This document shows, piece by piece, positions 47,139-58,080 of a stretch of DNA of 64,000 nt. The notes beneath the pieces were generated by a model. It worked only from the letters and a program-made list of their open reading frames with translations. It did no database searches and was not told the DNA's origin. The position numbers were made by a program, and so were the translations under genes. This DNA comes from Nemania diffusa (lineage: Eukaryota; Ascomycota; Sordariomycetes; Xylariales; Xylariaceae), in the NCBI GenBank assembly GCA_038501195.1, contig JBBPUQ010000004.1, positions 4,292,001-4,356,000 of the forward strand, in the 5' to 3' direction. The number at the start of each line of letters is the position of its first letter. Position 1 is the stretch's first letter.

Positions 47139-50100
47139 TCATCCAAGTCCAAATTGCGCCTCTTGCTCCATTGGCATGGGAGTGGCTATATTCAACCCCG
47201 CAATCCCACCCTCTTCGTCGTCGATAGCACTCAGACTTAGATTCACCACGTTCGCATTTTCGGCACCCATTCGCACCGCACTAGGTGTTGGACTAGGGAC
47301 CGCAGATGCGCTAGTTTCAGTAACGAGAGCAGGTGCAGAGGTTGACTTTTGGGTCCGGTAGAGCGCTGCGTGTTCCTCACGCTCTTTCATGAGCTTCCTC
47401 TCGGCTTCTATGGCTTTGTTTCTCCTATCTTCGACCTCCTCCCTCCTCACTACTCTTCGTAGGCCCTCGGATGCTTGGATCAAACCATCAATACTTATTG
47501 CATGGTTGGTCATCTGGTGGTTGATGTAGGTGTAAACTGCGGCGGGGGTATCGCATTGCAATAATTGCCGTTCGTTTAGTTTCAAGAGCGCCAGGGCAAC
47601 TTGAAAAAGGAAGGTAGACCCATCACTAATGCAAAGAACAACGTCCCATACGCGGAAGAGGGCTTCGGCTGAGAGACAATCTGTGAAAACGCTCAGAAAC
47701 CATTGGAATGTCAAAGCCTCGAGCTCTATGAAGAGGCTCTCTAGATGCTGAGAGAGCTTTGGAAGTACTGCTGTGACATATTGTCGCAAAACGTTCTGGT
47801 CTGCACGGGATGCAATTAAGCTATGGTCGTAATAGCCATGAGGTAAAATGAACTCGATTATGGAAACCAAGACCCAGAACGTATCCTCCGTAGATGGCAT
47901 GATCAATAAGAGATTGGCTGTAATAAGATTCATGCCTTGGCAGTATCCAACTTCGGGGTTCCGCCGAGCATAGGCTCTCAATACCTCGCTGAGTTTGGCA
48001 ACTCCTGGGCCTCGGCGGAAGAAGATATTGTCCGTTAGTGTCCTATGGACATCCATCTCAATCTGCGAGATTACTACTGGGTCGTCATCTTTGCTGGGCC
48101 TCGAAACAAGATCTTCATAGTGCCCTGGTATACGTATCGAGAGAGCACCTGAGCACTCGCTCCATATTTTAGGGCGATTGGCAACTGGGATGCCACCGAG
48201 CACAAGGGATCGAAATTCGTTCCACTTAGCTCGGCCAACTTTGCCTTTGACTCCTAGATCAGCGATGCCAATTGTTTCCCCGTCTGTAAGTTTCGCTTCA
48301 GGGATCATGACGGGTGCCTTTTGGAAGCGAGCCTCCGCGGCGGCGGTAGCGGCGGCGGCAGCAGCCTCACCCTCTCTCCTGCGCTCTGCCCTAACCTTCC
48401 GTAAAAATTCATTCCACCGGATGGATTTCTCTCGTTGTAATGCATCATGGACGTCGCTTAACTGCTTCAATAGAAGTTTCACAGGCTCAGTATCTTCATA
48501 AACAAGTGTCGCCGATGCCTCTTCGATTGCCTTGGTAGTTGCACTGCTGTTTAAAGTCGTCGTAGTACTGGGTGGTGGTACAAAACCACGATTATTGGTT
48601 GTGATTAAAGCTGGCGACTTCGGTGGTTCATTACCTTCAAGAACCTCCAAGCTAGAAGTAGCAATAGGGGTATGTGAAAGAAGCTCAGTTGGAACAGTAG
48701 CAATCTTCAGATAGTCCTGCCACCTCTTTGGCTGCCCCTGTTCCACTACCTCTTCGGCGGAATTTGGTGTGGCTGGGCGATCATCACTTGCACTTCCTCG
48801 AGTCGAGCTTGCGCTATCGTTAAGCGAATGAGGCGAAATACCAGATCTTCCACCGGTCAGCATCTCTGCCCGACCACCACGTTTCATCTGAGCTGCTGCC
48901 TGTGCAGCCTCTCGTTGCCTCGTTTTCCGACGCTGATCATAGATGAAACCAAATTTATCGGTCAGATACTCAGCATTATTGAAATTATTATAAATGTGCG
49001 TTAAGGTGGGTGGTTGCTCCTCGGGGGAGAAAATGGTATCCATCTCAACCGGGACGTAGTTGTCTGGCCTCGTGTCTGTTGGGTTGTCAGGAGACGTTCC
49101 CAGGCCTTCCCTCTGTTCATAGTGCTGAGACCGCTGAGCTAGAGTCATGGACGCAGGTGTAGACCTTCGCATAGACATTAGGGCTTTAGGTCCAGGCTGC
49201 GAAGAGTTCGCACGAGCCGATGCGCTCGTCTTGTTGCTTGCGGCCGAAGATGTTCGCAAAGACCCACTTTGTCTCAAGGAATCTGAGCGCCCCCTTAGAG
49301 AGTCGGAATCGCCACGCGTTGAAGCCCTGCCAGCAACAAGTTGCAAAGCCATACTAGCAAGCGAACCAGAAGGCTTCCTCGCCCCTTGCCCAGAGTAGAT
49401 GCTCGAAGCTCGACTAGAGCTTTGGGTCGACCCAGCTTCGGGCGGGATGAAAAGGTCTTCCTGGATAGGTGGTCGTCGATCACCCGACACGGGCACTCGT
49501 ATGGCGGTCTTAACCCCCTCCCCGTTGATGCTTGCAGGTCTGCTAGTCTTCCTGCCCGTGCCAGTGCCCCAGATGTAGTCCTTCAGAGCCTTTATGGTTC
49601 CCTTGTTTTCCTTGAGTGTGTTATGTCTATTGGCTCTGGGGCTGGTCTCGGTCCCGTGACCAATGCCTAGGCCTGTATATGAAGTGGCTTGTGATAATGG
49701 ATCACACATTGCATCACTCATCATACCCGATAACCCTTCTTCATCTTGACCCCATTTTAACTGATCTTGGGCTTTTAGCTCTTGCTCTACCGTACGTAGC
49801 TTCTTTTCCAGTTCTAGATTTGATAATCCACACTCTAATACTATTTTTCTTAGGGCTCTCTCGCGCGCATCAGCCCTTCTCCGCAGACTCGACAACTGCA
49901 GGTCGCGCTGGGCCAAGTCTTCGGCTATCTGGCGGACGAGATTGACAGGACCATATTTATCCAGCAGGCGCTCAATATGTTCGCGCTCAGCGAGGTGAAG
50001 GACACCGGGGATCTTGCGCGCAGCAACAGGAGTATCTTCGAAGAGGGCATGGCGCGGGGTTTTGGTGGTCTCAAGGGCGGTCAAACTCTCGACGATAGAC

Positions 50101-50390
50101 GCGGCATCGGGCTGGCAATTCGATAATTGCCTTGGATCAGGAAGAGCGGTCTCGGCGCGCGTGTCTGGTATCAGTGCCTGGTCGTGTTGGGTCTGCTGGG
50201 GGGAGAATGACGGGAACGAGGTTAGCGACTTGTCCGAGGTGGCGACTGATGATGCAGAGCTGGAGGGCTGCGAGGTCAACTTTCGCGATCGCGACTTTGC
50301 ACGGCTTGTGTATCCTCTATTGCTCCTCGTAGAGGCGGATGACAGCTGTGAGGTGCTCCTTTCCAGAGGTGCAGCTTGCTCGGGCTCCAT
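47139..50390 (-). CDS. TBC-domain Rab GTPase-activating protein
   Basis: One uninterrupted frame of 1,083 residues. The first two thirds are Ser/Thr/Pro-rich and probably disordered, with a helical stretch after residue 140 (H-I-E-R-L-L, later L-R-K-I-V-L-E-C-G-L). The TBC domain occupies about 720-960. It has the arginine finger motif I-E-M-D-V-H-R (I-x-x-D-x-x-R) near 780, G-Y-C-Q-G-M-N (Y-x-Q glutamine finger) near 818, and a later F-x-x-W-F-L-S-V-F-T. Both catalytic residues are present, so it should be an active GAP for a Rab/Ypt GTPase in membrane traffic. A Glu/Lys/Arg coiled tail follows the domain. An Ala-rich run encoded by a GCN microsatellite lies near 48,340-48,365. The exact Rab is not predictable from the sequence. 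Confidence 0.9.
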   Translation of the reverse strand: MEPEQAAPLERSTSQLSSASTRSNRGYTSRAKSRSRKLTSQPSSSASSVATSDKSLTSFPSFSPQQTQHDQALIPDTRAETALPDPRQLSNCQPDAASIVESLTALETTKTPRHALFEDTPVAARKIPGVLHLAEREHIERLLDKYGPVNLVRQIAEDLAQRDLQLSSLRRRADARERALRKIVLECGLSNLELEKKLRTVEQELKAQDQLKWGQDEEGLSGMMSDAMCDPLSQATSYTGLGIGHGTETSPRANRHNTLKENKGTIKALKDYIWGTGTGRKTSRPASINGEGVKTAIRVPVSGDRRPPIQEDLFIPPEAGSTQSSSRASSIYSGQGARKPSGSLASMALQLVAGRASTRGDSDSLRGRSDSLRQSGSLRTSSAASNKTSASARANSSQPGPKALMSMRRSTPASMTLAQRSQHYEQREGLGTSPDNPTDTRPDNYVPVEMDTIFSPEEQPPTLTHIYNNFNNAEYLTDKFGFIYDQRRKTRQREAAQAAAQMKRGGRAEMLTGGRSGISPHSLNDSASSTRGSASDDRPATPNSAEEVVEQGQPKRWQDYLKIATVPTELLSHTPIATSSLEVLEGNEPPKSPALITTNNRGFVPPPSTTTTLNSSATTKAIEEASATLVYEDTEPVKLLLKQLSDVHDALQREKSIRWNEFLRKVRAERRREGEAAAAAATAAAEARFQKAPVMIPEAKLTDGETIGIADLGVKGKVGRAKWNEFRSLVLGGIPVANRPKIWSECSGALSIRIPGHYEDLVSRPSKDDDPVVISQIEMDVHRTLTDNIFFRRGPGVAKLSEVLRAYARRNPEVGYCQGMNLITANLLLIMPSTEDTFWVLVSIIEFILPHGYYDHSLIASRADQNVLRQYVTAVLPKLSQHLESLFIELEALTFQWFLSVFTDCLSAEALFRVWDVVLCISDGSTFLFQVALALLKLNERQLLQCDTPAAVYTYINHQMTNHAISIDGLIQASEGLRRVVRREEVEDRRNKAIEAERKLMKEREEHAALYRTQKSTSAPALVTETSASAVPSPTPSAVRMGAENANVVNLSLSAIDDEEGGIAGLNIATPMPMEQEAQFGLG

Positions 50391-51434
50391 GTCGCATCAC
50401 AAGTCAGCATCTCGGCTTTGCGCCTTGGTCGTGTTGTCGCTAGTATGATTGATGCTTCAGAGAGCTACCGGTGGGGGGGTTCGAGTGGGAAAAAATAAAG
50501 AGGCACACTAAATGCACAGAAACCAGAGAAACTAAGGGGTGGAGGACAAAAAGTAGAGAGAACGACACGAGACAGCTGGAGACAGATAGACAGCAGTCTA
50601 GAGTTTAGGGCTGCATCTAGTCTATCTGCCTAGGAGGTAGGTACCAAGGTAACAAGCACGTGCGTCAAGCAGGAGGTATGATGATGTATTCTATATGCGT
50701 GCGGGAGGTTGCACAGCACCTAAATTAGGTGGCATACCTACCTACCTACATATACGGTAACCAAGACTGAAACACGGTAGGTACCTAGGTCCCATTAGTT
50801 ACAACCCGTTAAGCTAAAAGCCCCGCTAGTCACTCGCATCGGTATCATGCCTTAGGTAGGCTTATGTAAGACTTAGCTAGATCCATACAGGCATCAGAAT
50901 GCCCATTCATTAATACCCTTGTGTCATGCAGCAAGCTCGACATCATGATTACAGCGAGGAAGTGATCTAGTCATGCTATCCTAGGTAATAGTTACTACTT
51001 ACGAGCGACGATACTACGCGTCTACGAACTCAGAAGCAATTGTTGTAAAATGTAAGTATCGCTTAGAGGAGCCTTCTAAGCAACCCAGATAGAGTTTGCA
51101 AGAATATCAGATGCGCCGGAGTAACCTAACCACAAGAAAGATTGCTAGTCCTACATAAGAGGTACGACAGCTTTGAGACAGAGAGCCAACCAACCATTCA
51201 GGAAAAGTCACAAATCAAGAACACAAAAAAACATGGACAAGATCTGACGTCTTCAATATTACAACGTGGACAAATGAATAGAAACTAAACAACAAATCGA
51301 CCAATACAAATAGCTAGGGGGGAATACAAAACGTTACAATAAATGAGGGGCTTCTTCGTGGCATATCATACCAGGTACAACTTTATCACTTGAATCCTTG
51401 CAGTACTGTCAAGACACACTTCGGAAAAACTTAC

Positions 51435-51566
51435 CCACAGGTGCAGCGTCGGTCTTTAAAAATTACAAGTCCACGCCCTCTTATTTTTTCGGATGCTGGA
51501 GAATCAAAATATCGCGGTGGTGGATAGAAACTGAATTGACCGTCAGCCTTTCGACGAACCGGAAAT
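51435..51566 (-). other. Possible exon without an assigned gene
   Basis: On the minus strand a pyrimidine tract plus TTTTTTAAG acceptor precedes an open stretch (F-P-V-R-R-K-A-D-G-Q, later Y-P-P-P-R-Y-F-D-S). It ends G-G at a GTAAGT donor, with a TAA in the unspliced frame. I could not find convincing neighbouring exons, and the opposite strand is open too. Confidence 0.2.
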
Positions 51567-52526
51567 CTTAAAAAAGAAAGGAAAAAAAGAAATTATGTAA
51601 GATGCAAGCAGACTAATCCTCTAGTGAATGATAAGCATATAGTTAGAGGTTTAGTATAGGTAGAAGAAGCATGGAGACAAGGATGTGTGATGCGGTGCAA
51701 GGCACCATTCCTGCGGGAACAGCAAGCAAGGATAGGTATCTCTGTTATATGTAAAACCATCAAGCCACAAGGTGCAAATATGGCACTGTCATGCCTGAGT
51801 CAATTTTTTAACGCCCTACAACAAGGTAGAATCCCTTGGCTATGTGAGTCTTGTTTCATCCTTAATCTATCATTATTTATCTAGATAGAGGAGTCATACA
51901 GAGTATATTACAGCCTCTACCTAAGCATACCACCAAAATGATATAGATGGGAACCTTTCAAATCGCATGTAGCTACCACCTTTGTTTTAGGCACCTGTCG
52001 TCATCATATGCAGCAAATAAATCGCTGGTTCTGTGAATACTTGTACCCAGCCACAAACTTCCTTCCCGTTGTCGGAATAAAGGGGTAAATTATGAGGCTT
52101 GTATTAGACATAGTAATCATGATATCCCTATGGCAATTATAGCGTAAACACATAACTCCTATTCGCCCAGCAAGGGATTGACTTGCGATCGTATCCCTGT
52201 TCGATTAAGGATCCTAGACAATCAATCGATGGTGAGACTTGAGTAAAGATAGGTAGGTAGGTACCTATTGCGTAGCCTACTAACCCTACAACAATGCATG
52301 TATTATCGGCTTATGCCTAGTCACAAGGCGACAAAGCTAGGAATATTTCAGCAGTCTTAAGGCCTGCGGTTGACTTATTACTAAGTTTAATATAATAATA
52401 CAGGTATCTTTCGCAGCCAGCAGAAGACATCGCATCGCCTGGCGCGTCAATAACATCGTGGCACATACAGCAATACTAACGATTCCTTCTGGTCATACCA
52501 GTCATCTAGACATTGTGCTGTAAAGT

Positions 52527-52694
52527 ATGGGTAAATCATGGCCCCCGGCGGAGAAACTCATCCGCCTCATCAAGGTCCTCTTGCCCACCTTAAAAAAAAA
52601 ATTCGCTAGGCCAACCGATATGCTACATTACACAATAAAGGCGTGGAAACCCAGATTACATCAGCTATGCCAAAGTAGTCAAAATGGAAGGTGA
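52527..52694 (+). other. Possible small ORF, 55 residues
   Basis: ATG-started frame. Codons 5-22 nearly all end in C or G (start M-G-K-S-W-P-P-A-E-K-L-I-R-L), whereas the surroundings are AT-biased. The bias is gone after an A-run. The complementary strand of the GC-rich part is also open, so the coding strand is unclear. Confidence 0.15.
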
Positions 52695-53228
52695 AAAAAC
52701 AGAAGAAGAAACGTGATTTAACAGAAGTAAAAACAGCGTGCTAAAAACGACAGAAAAAAAAAGGATAGAGAAGACAATGTTTCAAATCGCAAGGAAATGG
52801 TATCGTTGACGTCTTAGGATATGAAGATCCCAAGGGAAAATTCGGTATGAGAGTAAGGTAAAAAAAAAACGTGTCAAGTGTAAGTAATCGAGGGTCAAGT
52901 CGTCATGTGCGGGGCCGCGGACCAGGAAGTCCGGGAGAGAAAAAAAGGAGAAGGAAAAAAAGAAAAAGAGTCGTTGGTCTATGCCGTCAGAAATGTGCAG
53001 CCGATTTTTTTACTCTCGCAATGCAACGAAGGGGTATCGTGTAATCACAAATCGTATCAATGCGTGGGCCGTTTTTCGCCCCTCAACATGTACCGCCCAT
53101 GTCGTGGGGTCCAATTATCGAAAATCAACGTTTCGCGTTCGGATCGTCAGGCGTTTCGTAAGGAAGAAAGGGAAAAAAAATTTGGTGTTTGGTGGTCGGT
53201 CTATATATGCATAATCCAACAGTCTTTT

Positions 53229-55915
53229 TTAAATGATGTTTGCAATGCTAATCCTCTCGGTGCTCCGGCTGCTTGGACCGCCTCCACCAGGTGCTGGACT
53301 GTTTTTAGTACTGTCTGGACCCGTGGCACTACTTCGAGGAATGCTTGCCGTTTGCTCCATTACGATTGGGGGTAAGGTAGGTGTTGGTAGTGGTGCTGTT
53401 GCCAGCCCATAGTTTGGTATTGCGCTTGGTCCTAGTGTCGGTCTCAGCCCTTTGACAAGTTCGAGTAGATTATCCCAGCCGCCCCAGTCTTGCCGCTCAT
53501 CGACCGTCAGACCCGTGCGCTTTTCAACCGCTACGATTCCTCTAACCGTTGGCGGAAGAGGCACAGGGGGGTCTCTCTCTGCCCCTCCCCAAATCCACGC
53601 AGTTTCGGTATTAGCTTGCATGTCTGCGCTAACATAAAGCAAGAGTTCCTCGTCTCTCAACAAGGACTCCTGCACAGCTCTATGGTCTATCGGAACGTGG
53701 TGTGGGGGGTATCCGGGAATCGCCGGGCGAGGCAGACTATCTGCAGCTTCATGTTGCTTAGAACGCAACGTGTGGACAAAAAACGATAGGTAACGCCCAC
53801 AGGCTACTGTGATGTCCCTCTTTTCATGGACGGACTTGAGTACTCTAATACAGGTTGTTGCTTGTTCCTTAAACCCGGCCAAGAGTAGAAATAGTGTCGA
53901 GCGGAAAATGTGCGTCACGAGAAGAGCGCTTGCTGAATCCGCAAGGCTTGCGCTGGATCGCTCCATTAAACGAGCCGTCTCAAATGCTGTGGATGTACAT
54001 TGGTCGATGGCTTCAATACGAGCCTCCGGGGGCGTTGCCGGAGTTAGATTATGTCGATGTAAATGTAGGCGTGCATTTAGAAGATACGCAAGCGGCATGA
54101 TGACATGAGGTGCAATGGTTTCTAAGCTATTAGTGTCCAGTATGGGGGGAAAGAGACCTTGACAAGCCGTAAAGTGACTGTCGAAGGTCGCAAGTCGGGG
54201 TCGCTCTATCGTCGAAGCAGAACATGCTTTCCTCAACCCGGTAAATGCTCGCACAACATTGATAATCGCGTGGAGAAACTGAGTGAGAGCCCCATGAGTC
54301 GGCATCGGCCCTTCAGTTTCCAGTAGATGGTCGTCACAAAGCTCGGGGAGCCCAACATCGCAGTCGGCGTCGTCGATCATATAGGGGCGACCCATTTCTA
54401 ACGCCAAGGTCCGGTCGAATATATAGACTGCCCACCAAACCCGTCGCCGCATATCTGCCTCCACTCTCGAGTGAATTCTGACTTCTAGATGAAGCTCCAA
54501 GTCCTGGGCACATCGTACCGCATTTCCTAGCCACTTCCAGGCCGCAGATTTCAGGTTCATCTCGTTGAGGGCGATCCCTAACAAGAATATACTCCGCACA
54601 TCGTCCAACACGTAGTCATTAGCCCACGGATCCATAAGTTTCCGCGATGCGTCCATAAATTCGGTGGCCTGTAATGTGCGATCGGGTACCTGATCAGAAC
54701 TAAACAAAGATCCTACTGCCAGAACAGCAAAGAACATGGCCAGCCAGGGAGAGGGGACATGGCGTAGGTCGTTGCTCTGATACAATCTATCCACGTCGTG
54801 TTGGAAGGATGGCCAGTAGATTATCGGCGTCATGACGTGAAAGGCCGCATAATACGAGTGAAGAAGCTTGTCCACGGTCAGCTTGGCTGGCAAAGGTGGT
54901 CGGCCCTGATCAAAGACTGCAGACTCCGGTGGCCATGGCCGATATGGCGCCGGCGGTTTCAAGAGACCCTTAGACACGTTGCGAAAAGGCACCCTCGCTC
55001 GTGCATGGTCGTGTATCACCGACGCTCTTCTCCTCTTCCGCGGTTCCGAATTCAAGTCGGGCAGGCGAGGCGCGATCTGCTCTGTGATGTCAAGGCTAAT
55101 GTCCATATGTTCTCCACCCACGCGCTCAGCCAAACTGCGCTTTAGGCTGATGTTCTCTCTCCGTACTCTTTCCACCTGCTTCTCCAGATCTTGCACTTGT
55201 TTAATAGACGACATTCGGCGGTTGGTCTCCTTTGTGAACTGGCATTTGACATTGCGACTGGAGCACTCTGAACAACTAGTCGTCTCCGTAGCATCACATT
55301 TGACCTTCCTTTCCCGGCAAGCATCGCAGCTAGACCAACACATGACGTAGTTAGTGGAGGCTCGAGCCAGGAACTGTTAAGACGATGCCGGAACCCCAAC
55401 CTTAAGTTACGAGAGGGCCTAGGTGGCATGCCTGGGTAGAATACGTACCTGGGGTCTTTCCTACGTTGTCGATATGCCCGCTTCTGCGCCTGAACGTTCG
55501 CCGATAGTTGCGCGCTTGAAAGCCCCGGCGTGCTCACCACCGACTCACCGGAAGCGAGGGATTCCCGTCCTATCATCGATCCCGCCGTCACTGGGGTGAA
55601 CGGCTGGAACGAGGATTGGCCAACCGAAGGTAAGGGCGGGATCCCTATGGGTTGAGGTGTATGCGGAAGGGTTGTCCTGATGTTTGGCGCCATTAGATTG
55701 TTGAGGTAGTGAAGCTGAGGCCGAGGTGAAGTAGCCGAGGAAACTGAGGAAGAGTCGTACGATCGTGTCGGGGAACGAGGGAATAAGTTGTGAGAAGAAG
55801 CCGCCATCATCGAGTCTTCGACGTCCCAACCCTCGGCAGGTTGATGTGGCTCTACCTCCAATGACTTCCCAGCGAAGTGAAAGGCTGAGATCCCCGGATG
55901 AGCTAGAGCAAGCAT
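53229..55915 (-). CDS. Zn(II)2Cys6 fungal transcription factor
   Basis: Two exons, 55,915-55,449 and 55,329-53,229, with a 119-nt intron inside the Ser codon just before the zinc cluster; 855 residues from the first ATG. ATGs at 55,810/55,807 could be used instead. The zinc cluster at about 157-184 has all six cysteines (C-D-A-C-R-E-R-K-V-K-C-D ... C-S-E-C ... V-K-C). It is preceded by a basic Q-K-R-A-Y-R-Q-R-R-K and followed by a leucine-zipper-like coiled coil (V-Q-D-L-E-K-Q-V-E-R-V). A fungal-specific middle homology domain spans roughly 300-600, with R-R-R-V-W-W-A-V-Y-I-F-D-R-T. Such proteins bind CGG-type DNA sites as nuclear regulators. No target or cluster can be inferred: the neighbours are not biosynthetic genes. 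Confidence 0.92.
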
Positions 55916-57040
55916 ACAGGCTGCTAAGATTTGCGACTGGTCGAAAATGGTCGAGGTTAAGAATGGCTTGCTTAGGCCTACGCGCCTGTATTCAACCTAA
56001 GGATGTTGGGCTACGCATAAATGGTACAAACCCGTTACGAGGGCCTGAGGCTACCTCGCACCAGTTGCCACGAGAGCAGAGTCGTTTTTTCGAGCAAATA
56101 ATATTCGGCGCTCGGTTCAAGTAGTTTCGATCTTCAGTGCTGTCCGACTGCAATGTTGTCGTACCTAGTTTCTTGTCTTCCGCGCCTAAGTCGTTTCCAA
56201 CAGAACCCGATCCAGAATTCCCAAGTTTTCTCCGCAGATATATGCTTGGTTAGAAGAAGGAAAATCGTAACCACGAAACCAGTTATGCCAGATGCATTTA
56301 AGTGTTCAGTATCTAGGTTGACAACTCTCTAAGAACAACAAGAAGTACATTCCGGATATGTCGTAGATAGGAGGAGGTTTGGCGAAACGAGAAGGGCGAG
56401 GGCGAGCAGAGTGTTCAAGTCAGGCAGTGTGACGAATGGGCCATGAAGGTCGAGATGCGTTGTTGCAAGCCGCAAGAGGCCGAGACGGTGATGGGGAGAA
56501 AGCAGTGAATATGGAAAAGACTATGATTTGAGAGGGAAGAGTGGGTGACGTGACCTATGAAGTCGAGTTGGTCCACAACAGGCCAAGGGGAGGCAAAGAG
56601 GAGCCGATACAGGTAGGTACTTAACATCGAACTAAGAAGTCCAGCATCTGCCCTTGTCGTAAACCAGAGCAGAAATCGGAAATATACTGTAATAATATCT
56701 AGAGGGGGAATCCTTCAACTGTTCTTGTAAATAACCCCTGCAATGGACCACAGGGCACCGAGCAGGGCTAGGAGGAGTGAAGTCTCGATACCAAGCCGCT
56801 AAACCAACGTGTTTCGAGCGAAGGTGGGCCCCAGTCCGGCCCTGACCTCGAACGGATTGATCCCTGAACCCATGGACCATGCTAGTGTACTAGCAGAGCA
56901 AGCCGTGGTGATGGCGGATCGGGTGTGGTGGTTGCTTCTGTGTTGGTGCTGCGCGAGCGCAAGCGGCGTACCATTCAACAGGGAGCGAGAGACCGGTGGT
57001 GCGGTCGGTCACTAGATACCTACACTAGAATCCTAGATAC

Positions 57041-57070
57041 ACTACGCATACACTACACTACACTACACTA
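57041..57070. repeat. ACACT tandem repeat
   Basis: Four to five ACACT units in a row, followed by GTAGTAGGTAGTATG. Confidence 0.6.
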
Positions 57071-57153
57071 GTAGTAGGTAGTATGTATGTAGTAGCCAGC
57101 CAGCCAGCGAGCTACTGTAGGGTTTCTCCACCATCTTCATCATCATCATAGTC

Positions 57154-57158
<5 letters not shown>

Positions 57159-57184
<26 letters not shown>

Positions 57185-57232
57185 GGCCTCCCTCTGTCTC
57201 TTTGTCTCTCTCTCTCTCTTTCTCTATCTATC
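57159..57232. repeat. CT microsatellite
   Basis: A perfect TC run (57,159-57,184) followed by an interrupted CT tract to about 57,232. Confidence 0.85.
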
Positions 57233-57863
57233 TCCGTCCGTCCATGGGTTGGTTCATGGGGCTCATGGTTCATCGAAACTTGGGGAGGCTAAAGATAGAA
57301 AGGGGGTTCGAGGACCCTCCAGGCTGGCACATCTGTGCATACGTGCAAAGAGCGGTTCCGTGGGTTTTTCGGCGGCAGTCTTGGTCACGAACCCACGCCT
57401 ACGGTACTTGTTGGGATGCCATGCCAAACATGAGGCCTGTTGCATACGCTTGATCAACTATACGGACTGTACTGCTGCGCTAGAACACAGCTCCCTGTCC
57501 CCTATCCTTTCGTGAAGCAAGCTTCATCAAGGGGTGTATGCCCCGGACCACAGGTCATATTCCGTACATACCTACTGCAGACACAGTTACAGCATGCGGC
57601 GGCGATTGGCTCTGCTGGGGGGCAAGATTGGTAGAGCGAGTGCTGGGCATGTATGTATGTAACAACGAGTTCTTGACAATGTGACCTCCGCATTGGGGAG
57701 CTGTCGCGTCTCTACATACACTAGCGCAAAATCGCAAGGGAAGAGGCTTTTTCTCCTCCGTGCCATTGGAACGCGAACCCCTTTCGGAGAATGATGTGCA
57801 TTTCGTGGGCCATCTTTGGCGCATGGAAGGAATAATTCTCCAGCGCAACGTCTTGTGTGATTA

Positions 57864-58080
57864 CCTACCTACCAACCTAGACTAGGACCCTGTGGTCTCT
57901 TACACGCATTACATCTGTACTAAGTAGGTACTGTAGGTAGGTAGGTATGTATTCACACTTGCCGGACATCTACTTGTAGGGTAGGTAATAGTGTAAGTAA
58001 AGAGGTAGGTAGGTAGGTATCCTACAGATGACAGCACAGTACATACCTACATACTTACATACTTACATTACCTACTTCTA
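57864..58080. repeat. TAGG/CCTA simple-repeat cluster
   Basis: Runs of GTAGGTAGGTAGGTATG and its complement TACCTACC (57,866-57,876, 57,923-57,950, 57,977-58,021) with related ACATACTTACAT units to 58,070. The same short motif is dispersed elsewhere in the window. Confidence 0.8.

Larger units (their letters stand above)
50391..53228. other. Intergenic, 2.8 kb, with two low-confidence coding signals
   Basis: Upstream region of the TBC gene and 3' flank of the transcription factor gene. Strong TAGGTA/CCTACC clustering at 50,630-50,880 and 52,250-52,275. A-rich runs near 52,690-52,960. Two weak coding-like segments are listed separately; no full gene seen. Confidence 0.5.
55916..57860. other. 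Upstream region of the transcription factor gene, with CT microsatellite
   Basis: No gene supported. CT and ACACT simple repeats listed separately lie here. In the orientation of the minus-strand gene the CT tract is a GA tract, common in long fungal promoters and leaders. Confidence 0.5.

Noticed and set aside
57202..57848. Several frames of 60-97 codons
   Set aside because: Lie in or next to simple repeats, with no motif or consistent start context.
57864..58080. TAGG runs as a telomeric array
   Set aside because: The unit is TAGG, not TTAGGG, the runs are short, interrupted and in both orientations, and they are dispersed over the window.
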